Below the pieces are notes generated by a model. It saw only the letters and a program-made list of their open reading frames with translations, was not told the origin of the DNA and ran no database searches. Of a stretch of 64,000 nucleotides of DNA, positions 1-6,707 are shown one piece after another. Position 1 is the first letter of the stretch. Every line of letters begins with the position of its first letter. The translations under genes were made by a program, and so were the position numbers. The stretch comes from Pseudomonas viridiflava (GTDB taxonomy: Bacteria > Pseudomonadota > Gammaproteobacteria > Pseudomonadales > Pseudomonadaceae), in assembly GCF_900583165.1 (NCBI RefSeq), contig NZ_UTKY01000015.1:28967-92966 (forward strand), written 5' to 3'.

Positions 1-2
1 GC

Positions 3-836
3 CACTTTGAAGCGATCAAGCCAGAGCAGATCAAGGCCCTGGAAGACATCGTCAATGCGGAAATCCGCAAGAACACCCCGGTGCAAACCGAAGAGACCGA
101 TATCGAGACCGCCAAGGCCAAGGGCGCCATGGCGCTGTTTGGCGAGAAGTACGGCGACAGCGTGCGCGTGCTGAGCATGGGCGGCGATTTCTCGGTGGAA
201 TTGTGTGGCGGTATCCACGCCAACCGCACCGGCGACATTGCCCTGCTGAAAATCATCAGCGAAGGTGGCGTGGCCTCCGGCGTGCGTCGTATCGAGGCAG
301 TGACCGGCGCTGCGGCCCTGGCCTACCTCAATGCGGCCGAAGAACAACTCAAGGAAGCGGCCAGCCTGGTCAAGGGCAGCCGCGACAACCTGATCGACAA
401 GCTGTCGGCTGTGCTGGAGCGCAACCGTGCGCTGGAAAAACAGCTTGAACAGCTGCAAGCCAAGGCAGCCAGTGCGGCGGGCGACGATCTGTCGGCCTCG
501 GCGGTGGATGTCAAGGATGTGAAGGTGTTGGCTGCGCGCCTGGACGGTCAAGACGGCAAGGCGCTGCTGGCGCTGGTCGATCAGTTGAAGAACAAGCTCG
601 GCCGCGCAGTGATCCTGCTCGGCAGTGTCCATGAGGATAAGGTCGTACTGGTTGCCGGTGTAACCAAGGACCTGACTGGCCAACTCAAGGCCGGTGATTT
701 GATGAAGCAAGCCGCTGCGGCAGTGGGCGGGAAGGGCGGTGGTCGTCCGGACATGGCACAAGGCGGTGGTGTAGACGCTGGTGCCCTGGACGCGGCATTG
801 GCCCTGACCGTGCCGTTTGTCGAGGCAGGTATTTAA
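3..836 (+). CDS. alaS: Alanyl-tRNA synthetase, C-terminal part (5' end outside window)
   Basis: The frame is open from the first bases and ends at 836, giving the last 277 residues of AlaS, the cytoplasmic enzyme that charges tRNA-Ala and hydrolyses mischarged Ser- or Gly-tRNA. The fragment starts in the editing domain; the zinc-binding Cys and His of the CGGIH motif near residue 47 are present. It continues through an Ala/Glu-rich helical linker (about residues 100-155) into the C-Ala/DHHA1-type domain with the glycine-rich [15 protein letters not shown] segment. The catalytic N-terminus lies left of the window. lysC follows after 96 bp in the same direction, as in other pseudomonads. Confidence 0.97.
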   Translation, partial: HFEAIKPEQIKALEDIVNAEIRKNTPVQTEETDIETAKAKGAMALFGEKYGDSVRVLSMGGDFSVELCGGIHANRTGDIALLKIISEGGVASGVRRIEAVTGAAALAYLNAAEEQLKEAASLVKGSRDNLIDKLSAVLERNRALEKQLEQLQAKAASAAGDDLSASAVDVKDVKVLAARLDGQDGKALLALVDQLKNKLGRAVILLGSVHEDKVVLVAGVTKDLTGQLKAGDLMKQAAAAVGGKGGGRPDMAQGGGVDAGALDAALALTVPFVEAGI

Positions 837-932
837 GGCACTGTTAACCGGCCCGTGGTCTAGTCGCGGGCAGGTCCAGTGCTGGTTGATTGGATATTTA
901 GGCGCCCCTTTACGGGCTGAGGCGGCTTAGAA

Positions 933-2174
933 ATGGCTTTGATCGTACAGAAGTTTGGAGGCACCTCGGTCGGTTCTGTCGAAAGAATCGAACAGGTGGC
1001 CGACAAAGTTAAAAAATTCCGTGATGCCGGCGACGACCTGGTGGTGGTGCTGTCGGCCATGAGCGGTGAGACCAATCGCCTGATCGAACTGGCCAAGGCA
1101 ATCAGCGGCGATCAACAACCGCTGCCGCGTGAGCTGGATGTGATTGTGTCCACGGGCGAGCAGGTGACCATCGCTTTGCTGGCGATGGCGCTGAACAAGC
1201 GCGGTGTGCCGGCGGTGTCCTACACTGGCAGCCAGGTGCGCATTCTGACCGACAGCGCGCATACCAAGGCGCGCATCCTGCAGATTGACGATCAGAAAAT
1301 TCGTACTGATCTCAAGGCCGGTCGCGTGGTAGTTGTAGCGGGCTTCCAGGGTGTGGACGAGCACGGCAACATCACCACCCTCGGGCGTGGCGGTTCGGAC
1401 ACCACCGGCGTAGCGCTGGCAGCGGCTCTCAAGGCCGATGAATGCCAGATCTACACGGATGTGGACGGTGTCTACACCACTGACCCGCGTGTGGTGTCCG
1501 TGGCCCAGCGCCTGGACAAGATCACCTTTGAAGAGATGCTGGAAATGGCCAGCCTCGGTTCCAAGGTGTTGCAGATCCGTGCGGTGGAATTCGCCGGCAA
1601 GTACAACGTTCCGCTGCGCGTATTGCACAGCTTCAAAGAGGGTCCGGGCACCCTCATTACTATTGATGAAGAGGAATCCATGGAACAGCCGATCATTTCC
1701 GGTATCGCTTTCAACCGTGATGAAGCCAAGCTGACTATCCGTGGCGTGCCAGACACCCCGGGCGTGGCGTTCAAGATTCTGGGCCCTATCAGCGACGCGA
1801 ATGTTGAAGTCGACATGATCGTGCAGAACGTTTCGCACGATAACACCACCGATTTCACCTTTACTGTGCACCGCAACGAGTACGATGCGGCGCTGAAGAT
1901 CCTGGAGAACACCGCGAGCGAGATTGGCGCCCGTGAAGTGGTCGGCGACATCAAGATTGCCAAGGTGTCGATCGTTGGCGTTGGCATGCGTTCTCATGCC
2001 GGCGTTGCCAGCCGCATGTTTGGGGCCCTGGCTAAAGAGAGCATCAACATCCAGATGATTTCCACCTCGGAGATCAAGGTCTCGGTAGTGATCGAAGAGA
2101 AGTACCTGGAACTGGCTGTACGCGCGCTGCATACCGCGTTTGAGCTGGACGCTCCGGCCCGACAGGGCGAGTGA
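933..2174 (+). CDS. lysC: Aspartate kinase
   Basis: 413 residues, the usual length of the Pseudomonas enzyme. It phosphorylates L-aspartate in the first step towards lysine, threonine, methionine and diaminopimelate. The kinase signature KFGGTSVG is at residues 7-14, GRGGSDTTG near 150, and two regulatory ACT domains fill the C-terminus from about residue 265 (RGVPDTPGVA and VGVGMRSHAGVA motifs). These normally bind lysine and threonine for feedback inhibition. An internal in-frame ATG near 1681 lies just before the ACT pair, where some bacteria start a separate beta subunit; there is no convincing ribosome site for that here. A terminator follows at 2184. Confidence 0.97.
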   Translation: MALIVQKFGGTSVGSVERIEQVADKVKKFRDAGDDLVVVLSAMSGETNRLIELAKAISGDQQPLPRELDVIVSTGEQVTIALLAMALNKRGVPAVSYTGSQVRILTDSAHTKARILQIDDQKIRTDLKAGRVVVVAGFQGVDEHGNITTLGRGGSDTTGVALAAALKADECQIYTDVDGVYTTDPRVVSVAQRLDKITFEEMLEMASLGSKVLQIRAVEFAGKYNVPLRVLHSFKEGPGTLITIDEEESMEQPIISGIAFNRDEAKLTIRGVPDTPGVAFKILGPISDANVEVDMIVQNVSHDNTTDFTFTVHRNEYDAALKILENTASEIGAREVVGDIKIAKVSIVGVGMRSHAGVASRMFGALAKESINIQMISTSEIKVSVVIEEKYLELAVRALHTAFELDAPARQGE

Positions 2175-2183
2175 TGTAATGCC

Positions 2184-2219
2184 AGGAAGGCGCGGTTTAC
2201 CGCGCCTTTCCTTTTTTTG
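2184..2219 (+). terminator. Rho-independent terminator after lysC
   Basis: A 13-bp stem (AGGAAGGCGCGGT with its complement) closes a TTAC loop and runs into seven T. It ends the lysC transcript before the rsmA leader. Confidence 0.9.
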
Positions 2220-2272
2220 TAGGGCGCATGTTCTTTTGCGTGGGCTCGACAATACTTAGGCGGTAGGTCAAT

Positions 2273-2305
2273 GGCCTTTGGGTCGTAGGCTGAAGGCCTT
2301 TTTTT
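2273..2305 (+). promoter_or_regulatory. Terminator-like hairpin in the rsmA leader
   Basis: GGCCTT and AAGGCC pair around a 14-base loop and are followed directly by seven T, 43 bases before the rsmA ATG. It looks like a weak intrinsic terminator. It either stops leftover lysC read-through or acts as an attenuator if the rsmA promoter lies upstream of it, between 2220 and 2270. Confidence 0.5.
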
Positions 2306-2347
2306 GCAGACTGTTGTTCCTGAAATGAAATGCGTGAGGAGAAAGGT

Positions 2348-2536
2348 ATGCTGATTCTGACTCGTCGTTGCGCAGAAAGCCTGATTATCGGTGATGGCGA
2401 AATCACCGTGACCGTGCTCGGCGTCAAAGGCAATCAAGTGCGTATAGGGGTTAACGCTCCGAAAGAGGTAGCGGTCCACCGCGAGGAAATCTACCTGCGG
2501 ATCAAGAAAGAGAAGGACGAAGAACCAAGCCTTTAA
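2348..2536 (+). CDS. rsmA: Carbon storage regulator RsmA/CsrA
   Basis: 62 residues starting MLILTRR, the invariant N-terminus of CsrA/RsmA. The protein is a dimeric RNA-binding repressor that covers GGA motifs near ribosome binding sites, and in Pseudomonas it is titrated by the Gac-dependent small RNAs. The RNA-contacting VAVHREEIY stretch is intact near residues 42-50. I chose the ATG at 2348 rather than the in-frame ATG at 2330, because GAGGAGAAAGG sits just upstream and the family always starts at MLILTRR. The start site itself carries GGA motifs, compatible with autoregulation. tRNA genes follow downstream. Confidence 0.97.
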   Translation: MLILTRRCAESLIIGDGEITVTVLGVKGNQVRIGVNAPKEVAVHREEIYLRIKKEKDEEPSL

Positions 2537-2555
2537 TTTTTATCGTTTTTTATGT

Positions 2556-2584
2556 TTGCAAACGGGGATGAACGTGGTTAATAT
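2556..2584 (+). promoter_or_regulatory. Sigma-70 promoter for tRNA-Ser
   Basis: TTGCAA at 2556-2561 and TAATAT at 2579-2584 are 17 bases apart. The downstream ACGCCCC is a GC-rich discriminator typical of stringently controlled stable RNA promoters. Confidence 0.7.
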
Positions 2585-2598
2585 ACGCCCCGTGTTGC

Positions 2599-2689
2599 GG
2601 AGAGCTGGCCGAGTGGCCGAAGGCGCTCCCCTGCTAAGGGAGTACACCTCAAAAGGGTGTCGGGGGTTCGAATCCCCCGTTCTCCGCCA
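2599..2689 (+). tRNA. tRNA-Ser(GCT)
   Basis: A 91-nt cloverleaf with a long variable arm, as expected for serine. The acceptor GGAGAGC pairs with GTTCTCC, the anticodon loop CTGCTAA gives GCT, the T-arm is GGGGG-TTCGAAT-CCCCC, and CCA is encoded at 2687-2689. Confidence 0.97.
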
Positions 2690-2755
2690 TTATTTGCTTA
2701 GTACGTTGCAATCTGGTTTTTTTCGTAAGTTGTTGAAATTAAACGAAAAAAACGC

Positions 2756-2783
2756 TTTACATAGAGATTGAACGGCCTATAAT
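2756..2783 (+). promoter_or_regulatory. Strong sigma-70 promoter for the tRNA-Arg pair
   Basis: TTTACA at 2756-2761 and a perfect TATAAT at 2778-2783 are 16 bases apart, followed by a GCGCGGC discriminator. The tRNA begins 14 bases after the -10 element. Confidence 0.85.
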
Positions 2784-2797
2784 GCGCGGCAACAAAT

Positions 2798-2874
2798 GCA
2801 CTCGTAGCTCAGCTGGATAGAGTACTCGGCTACGAACCGAGCGGTCACAGGTTCGAATCCTGTCGAGTGCACCA
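2798..2874 (+). tRNA. tRNA-Arg(ACG), copy 1
   Basis: A 77-nt tRNA with acceptor GCACTCG pairing CGAGTGC, anticodon loop CTACGAA (ACG, read as inosine-CG after deamination) and encoded CCA. It is identical to the second copy at 2947. Confidence 0.98.
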
Positions 2875-2946
2875 TTTAAGAGTCAGTTGCAGCAATGCAG
2901 GTGACTTGGCTTCAACCAGTTGTGATCTGGTCTAAAAACACAATCT

Positions 2947-3023
2947 GCACTCGTAGCTCAGCTGGATAGAGTACTCGGCTACGAACCGAGCGGTCACAGG
3001 TTCGAATCCTGTCGAGTGCACCA
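2947..3023 (+). tRNA. tRNA-Arg(ACG), copy 2
   Basis: An exact 77-nt repeat of the tRNA at 2798, after a 72-bp spacer that shows no clear promoter of its own. The two copies are probably processed from one transcript that ends at the terminator at 3031. Confidence 0.98.
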
Positions 3024-3030
3024 TACAAAC

Positions 3031-3057
3031 AAAAAGCCCGCCTAGTGCGGGCTTTTT
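3031..3057 (+). terminator. Terminator of the tRNA operon
   Basis: AAAAAGCCCGC and GCGGGCTTTTT form an 11-bp stem with a 5-base loop, eight bases after the second tRNA-Arg. Confidence 0.95.
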
Positions 3058-3351
3058 GCCGTCTGGGGTTTTATCTTTTTCTCCCGCCCCATGTGTTTTC
3101 CTTTCGCGCTGCGTCGTCGCAGTTCATAGATGCAGCCAATACTCAGCTTTGGTTCGCAAGCGCTTGTTCTTTCCAGTTTTTTAACGTTTAAAACGCACGC
3201 AGCGTGTATCATTGCGCCCGTCAGCCCCGCCGGGGCTTGTGGAATACCTCCATGGACTTACCCAGTAGTAACTCAGTACCCCGTTTTACCAATCATGAAT
3301 TGACTGATTGATCCTTCCGGCGTGCCCCGCTGCTGGGAGTGGAGTTCGCCT
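3058..3351 (+). other. Intergenic leader upstream of mgtE
   Basis: 294 bases without a gene. A candidate -10 (TATCAT, about 3207-3212) is followed by a GC hairpin (AGCCCC-GCC-GGGGCT near 3224) and about 110 further bases before the ATG, so mgtE seems to have a structured leader of roughly 135 nt. I do not recognise a known Mg2+ riboswitch in it. Confidence 0.4.
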
Positions 3352-4794
3352 ATGACCGAAGTAGAAGTAAAGAAAACACAAGAAAGCCTGCAGGATCGCC
3401 TGGCTCAAGTCATTGAGCTGCTGCAGCGCCAGCGCGTGGTCGAAGACCTTACGCATCGCCAGGACGGTCCGAATAACAACCTGGTCGAAAACCTGGTTCA
3501 CCGGCAGAATCTCGTCGAGTTGCAACGCAAGCTCGATGACCTGCACTCTGCAGACGTTGCCTACATTCTCGAGGCCTTGCCGCTGGATGATCGACTGAGC
3601 CTCTGGCAGTTGGTCAAGGCTGATCGCGACGGCGACATTCTCCTCGAAGTCTCCGACTCGGTCCGTGAAACCCTGATCGCCGACATGGACGATCACGAGC
3701 TCCTGGCTGCGGCCAAGGAGATGGATGCCGACGAACTCGCTGACCTTGCTCCTGAGCTGCCACGAGACGTCGTGCATGAGCTGATGGAGGCTCTCGATAC
3801 CCAGCAGCGTGAGCGTGTGCGCTCCGCGCTGTCCTACGACGAGGATCAAGTCGGCGCCCTGATGGACTTCGAGATGGTCACCATCCGTGAAGACGTCAGC
3901 CTGGAAGTGGTCCTGCGTTACCTGCGCCGCCTGAAAGAGTTGCCTGGTCACACCGATAAGCTGTTTGTGGTCGACTATGAAGGCATTCTCAAGGGTGTGC
4001 TGCCGATCAAGCGTTTGCTGGTCAATGACCCGGACAAAAAAGTCGCAGACCTGATGGCCAGCGATACCGTCAGTTTTCACCCCGACGAGGACGCCTACGA
4101 AGCTGCCCAGGCGTTTGAGCGTTATGACTTGATCTCGGCGCCGGTGGTCGACAAGAACGGCAAGTTGATTGGTCGTTTGACCATCGACGAAATCGTCGAC
4201 TTGATTCGTGAAGAGAGTGAAACCGAAGTCCTCAACATGGCGGGTTTGCGTGAAGAGGAAGATATCTTTGCGTCGGTCTGGCGCTCACTGCATAACCGCT
4301 GGGCGTGGCTGGCCGTTAACCTGGTTACGGCCTTTATCGCTTCGCGGGTGATTGGGTTGTTTGAGGGCTCAATCGAGAAGTTGGTAGCGCTTGCAGCGCT
4401 GATGCCGATCGTTGCCGGGATCGGTGGTAACTCGGGTAACCAAACCATCACCATGATCGTGCGCGCCATGGCGCTGGACCAGGTGAGTACCGCCAATTCG
4501 TCTCGTCTGCTGCGCAAGGAGCTGGCGGTTGGTCTGATCAACGGCCTGGTATGGGGTGGGGTGATCGGTGTGGTGGCCTACTTGCTGTACGGCAGCTGGT
4601 CGCTCGGCGTGGTGATGACGGCGGCAATGACCCTCAACTTGTTACTCGCTGCGTTGATGGGGGTATTGATCCCCATGACCCTGGCACGCCTGGGGCGCGA
4701 CCCCGCAATGGGTGCCAGTGTGATGATTACCGCCATGACTGACAGCGGTGGTTTCTTCATCTTCCTGGGCCTGGCAACCATCTTCCTGCTTTGA
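3352..4794 (+). CDS. mgtE: Magnesium transporter MgtE
   Basis: 480 residues from the ATG at 3352, which has GGAG upstream; the in-frame ATG-less extension to 3322 lacks a ribosome site. The order is that of MgtE: a cytoplasmic MgtE_N helical superhelix (about residues 20-130), a CBS pair (about 140-265) and five membrane helices in the last 170 residues, with the conserved pore segments PIVAGIGGNSGNQ and TDSGGFF. The protein is a dimeric, Mg2+-gated inner-membrane channel for Mg2+ (and Co2+); the CBS and N domains close the pore when internal Mg2+ is sufficient. It appears to be transcribed alone. Confidence 0.95.
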   Translation: MTEVEVKKTQESLQDRLAQVIELLQRQRVVEDLTHRQDGPNNNLVENLVHRQNLVELQRKLDDLHSADVAYILEALPLDDRLSLWQLVKADRDGDILLEVSDSVRETLIADMDDHELLAAAKEMDADELADLAPELPRDVVHELMEALDTQQRERVRSALSYDEDQVGALMDFEMVTIREDVSLEVVLRYLRRLKELPGHTDKLFVVDYEGILKGVLPIKRLLVNDPDKKVADLMASDTVSFHPDEDAYEAAQAFERYDLISAPVVDKNGKLIGRLTIDEIVDLIREESETEVLNMAGLREEEDIFASVWRSLHNRWAWLAVNLVTAFIASRVIGLFEGSIEKLVALAALMPIVAGIGGNSGNQTITMIVRAMALDQVSTANSSRLLRKELAVGLINGLVWGGVIGVVAYLLYGSWSLGVVMTAAMTLNLLLAALMGVLIPMTLARLGRDPAMGASVMITAMTDSGGFFIFLGLATIFLL

Positions 4795-4804
4795 TCCCAT
4801 CTTG

Positions 4805-4828
4805 TGGGGGCAGCTCTGCCCCCATTTC
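4805..4828 (+). terminator. Terminator after mgtE
   Basis: TGGGGGCAG and CTGCCCCCA pair around a 2-base loop, ten bases after the mgtE stop, followed by TTTCT. Confidence 0.7.
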
Positions 4829-4852
4829 TCTGTACCTTCTCAAATTCCAGGC

Positions 4853-4879
4853 AAAAAAAAGCCAGCACATGGCTGGCTT
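4853..4879 (-). terminator. Terminator after amrZ (leftward)
   Basis: Read on the minus strand, AGCCAGC and GCTGGCT form a stem followed by eight T. It lies just beyond the amrZ stop and faces the mgtE terminator. Confidence 0.85.
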
Positions 4880-4896
4880 CGGCTTTCAGCTGCAGA

Positions 4897-5220
4897 TTAA
4901 CTGGCTTCTGCGGCCTCAACGTCGTGCGCGATAAGCGAGACGAGCGCATTTTGCTGGCGGTGGGAAAGCTGACGAAAACGCTGCAGCAGTTCGCGTTCGT
5001 GCAGTGACAGCTCTGGGCTGTCCAGGCGCATGCTCAACTCTTCACCCAGCGCACCTTCCTGAATAAGGCTCTGTTCCAGGCGCGCAATGATTTCGGAGTT
5101 CATGCTGCGGTGATGATTGCGAGCCACATCGGCAATGCGTTCCCGCATTCCTTCTGGCAGACGTACGACGAACTTGTCAGCCGTACGGCTGGAATAAATT
5201 GCCTGTTTCAATGGGCGCAT
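4897..5220 (-). CDS. amrZ: Ribbon-helix-helix regulator AmrZ (AlgZ)
   Basis: 107 residues that I recognise as AmrZ: MRPLKQA, then [20 protein letters not shown] with the DNA-contacting beta strand, the RHH helices to about residue 65, and the conserved C-terminal tetramerisation helix ([18 protein letters not shown]). In Pseudomonas AmrZ controls alginate, cyclic-di-GMP enzymes, flagella and biofilm, and represses its own gene. The N-terminal tail reads QAIYSS, two residues shorter than the P. aeruginosa QATPTYSS version as I remember it. No purine-rich ribosome site precedes the ATG; instead a perfect TAACCGGTTA palindrome lies at 5226-5235. Candidate operators are at 5521-5561. Confidence 0.92.
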   Translation of the reverse strand: MRPLKQAIYSSRTADKFVVRLPEGMRERIADVARNHHRSMNSEIIARLEQSLIQEGALGEELSMRLDSPELSLHERELLQRFRQLSHRQQNALVSLIAHDVEAAEAS

Positions 5221-5619
5221 ATATTTAACCGGTTAGTTCAGGGGAGCGGTTTTTGGAATTGGCCGCAAGATGTCTGTTAGGACAAGGCTTGCGGACAAAT
5301 GTTCAACCTCAATTGCAAAGAGGCCGCATCATGCCTCAGATTTGCCAGTTCCTTGGCGTCAATTCTGTGACAAATATTGAACTGCCTAAAGGCTTTATGC
5401 CAGCACTGATTTGCATTTTTGCGGACTGGTTGGAAAACTTTTCGACAAGCGATCCTGGCGGGGAACTTCCGGTAAAACCGGGCCCAGACAGCGTTTTCGT
5501 CGGCATATGCTAAAGCAAAGTGGCCTTTTGCCCTTAGCTTTAAGACTAGTGGCATTTTGCCGATTAGCTAGGGCGGGGCGACATAAGGTCGAAGGAGGGG
5601 CGGATCAGGGGGAAAGGTG
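5221..5619 (-). other. Intergenic region upstream of amrZ
   Basis: About 400 bases that contain no convincing gene. Open frames on both strands here lack ribosome sites and family features. The region probably holds the amrZ promoter and leader, the TAACCGGTTA palindrome against the start codon, and the two GGC-N5-GCC repeats listed separately. Confidence 0.5.
5521..5561. promoter_or_regulatory. Pair of AmrZ-like operator sites
   Basis: TGGCCTTTTGCC (5521-5532) and TGGCATTTTGCC (5550-5561) are two near-identical copies, 29 bases start to start. Read on the minus strand they give GGCAAAANGCC, which agrees with my memory of the AmrZ recognition pattern, and they lie upstream of amrZ, a known autorepressed gene. 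Assignment is by inference. Confidence 0.5.
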
Positions 5620-5799
5620 TTAGCGCAGGACAGGATCGAACTTGATGCGACGACCCAGGATTAGGGTCAACAACAACAGCGCGCCGGATATGCCTGTGGC
5701 AACCAGCGCAGTGGTTTGCGCTTCCTGGCTGCTGGCAGTGAGGCCAAGCACGCCGGTGATTAGGGTAAGGCAAAAAAACAGCCAGGCAGATTTACTCAC
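5620..5799 (-). CDS. Small two-helix membrane protein, unknown function
   Basis: 59 residues from a GTG at 5799 that has TGAGGAAAC at good spacing; the in-frame ATG 24 bases earlier lacks one. Two hydrophobic segments (about residues 4-22 and 30-50) are separated by a short polar loop, and the protein ends in a basic tail (GRRIKFDP), suggesting a hairpin inner-membrane protein with the C-terminus inside. It starts 12 bases after the stop of the gene at 5811-6038, so the two are probably co-transcribed leftward. I recognise no family. The frame is supported by the ribosome site and coherent hydrophobicity only. Confidence 0.6.
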   Translation of the reverse strand: MSKSAWLFFCLTLITGVLGLTASSQEAQTTALVATGISGALLLLTLILGRRIKFDPVLR

Positions 5800-5810
5800 G
5801 AGTGGTTTCC

Positions 5811-6038
5811 TCAGAAAACCCAATGTTCAGATGCAGGAGCGGCCTGGGTGCCCTGGGTCAGGCGTACTGGCGACTGTGCGTTAGGGGTCATCACCGCCAA
5901 TTGCGGACGTTGCTGCAAGTGGTGCGGAACAGCTTGGCTGATCTGCGCCGGGTCGCTGCTGCCGGTCGATTGAAAGTGAAACGTCACCAGTGCAGCTAGG
6001 GCTACGGCATTAAGGGCTAACAGAAGGGCACTGTTCAT
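5811..6038 (-). CDS. Small N-anchored protein, unknown function
   Basis: 75 residues with GCGGAGAACATAACC before the ATG, a good ribosome site. Residues 3-20 are hydrophobic (ALLLALNAVALAALVTF), either an uncleaved anchor or a signal peptide, and the remaining 55 residues are polar, rich in Gln, Ser, Pro and Ala, with no cysteine and no recognisable fold. It is the first gene of a probable two-gene leftward unit with the 59-residue membrane protein. No family recognised. Confidence 0.6.
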   Translation of the reverse strand: MNSALLLALNAVALAALVTFHFQSTGSSDPAQISQAVPHHLQQRPQLAVMTPNAQSPVRLTQGTQAAPASEHWVF

Positions 6039-6363
6039 GGTTATGTTCTCCGCTTAACGCCGTGACTGAAGGGGTTTGTAGGAGAAGTATTGCAGGTGTC
6101 GTGCCAATCTTTTACTTCAATAAAATCAATGCTTTAAGTCTACTTTAAAGGCTTTAAAGGTTGCAATTTGCAATGCTGGCATTTTGGAGGAGTGCATTTT
6201 GCACGATAGGCTCAAGTGCCCGGGTTTACGGGGTGAAGCCCACGTCGGCCATGAGAGGATCGGCCTACACTCAAAAAGCCCACGGACGACATGACAAAAG
6301 CCACCTTGGCCGTTAACATGCACGCCGTCCGTCGCGACGCCCTCGGCTCGATGGCTGTCATTT
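6039..6363. other. Intergenic region rich in short palindromes
   Basis: 325 bases without a supported gene. Between 6130 and 6205 there is a dense run of short inverted repeats: two CTTTAAAG-type blocks, TTGCAATTTGCAA, GGCATTTTGG and GTGCATTTTGCAC. It probably holds the promoter of the leftward small genes and the promoter of the rightward tRNA-Arg(CCT). Confidence 0.4.
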
Positions 6364-6440
6364 GTCCCAGTAGCTCAATTGGATAGAGCATCCCCCTCCT
6401 AAGGGGAAGGTTGGCCGTTCGAACCGGCCCTGGGACACCA
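6364..6440 (+). tRNA. tRNA-Arg(CCT)
   Basis: 77 nt; acceptor GTCCCAG pairs CTGGGAC, the anticodon loop CTCCTAA gives CCT, the T-arm is GGCCG-TTCGAAC-CGGCC, and CCA is encoded. Terminator immediately after. No integrase or attachment-site repeat is seen beside it. Confidence 0.97.
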
Positions 6441-6445
6441 GATTC

Positions 6446-6481
6446 AAAGCCCCGCTCAGACTGCTCTGACGGGGCTTTTTT
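6446..6481 (+). terminator. Terminator after tRNA-Arg(CCT)
   Basis: AAGCCCCG and CGGGGCTT pair outside an inner TCAGA/TCTGA stem, ending in six T. Confidence 0.9.
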
Positions 6482-6707
6482 GTGGGCGTTCGCTAAAGAT
6501 AGGTCGAACCTTGCCAGGGTTCAGGGTTCACAGCAGGTGCGCGATGTATTAATCGCGGGCCGTGTACCTCGCAGGCAGCCTATGCGCGTCTGAACACGTC
6601 AGCAAAATAATCCCGAATCGGCGGCTATCGCCTGTCCGGAACCGGCCACCCCGGACTATCATGCCGATAGCCCTGTCTCTCACTGCAAGGAGCCGCTCGG
6701 AACGCCG

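Noticed and set aside
1681..2174. Separate aspartokinase beta subunit from an internal start
   Set aside because: An in-frame ATG exists but without a ribosome site; Pseudomonas is not known to me to use one.
927..2252. 441-codon open frame antisense to lysC
   Set aside because: Shadow frame; includes the lysC terminator region in its start and has no homologous features.
2556..2771. 71-codon open frame over tRNA-Ser
   Set aside because: It runs through the tRNA gene and promoter.
3058..3351. Mg2+ riboswitch (M-box) before mgtE
   Set aside because: The leader is short, with one simple GC hairpin; none of the M-box architecture is seen.
5277..5555. 92-codon frame upstream of amrZ (minus strand)
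   Set aside because: No ribosome site, no family resemblance, and it covers the candidate AmrZ operators.
2599..6440. Genomic island at the tRNA genes
   Set aside because: No integrase, no attachment repeat and only core genes around the tRNAs.
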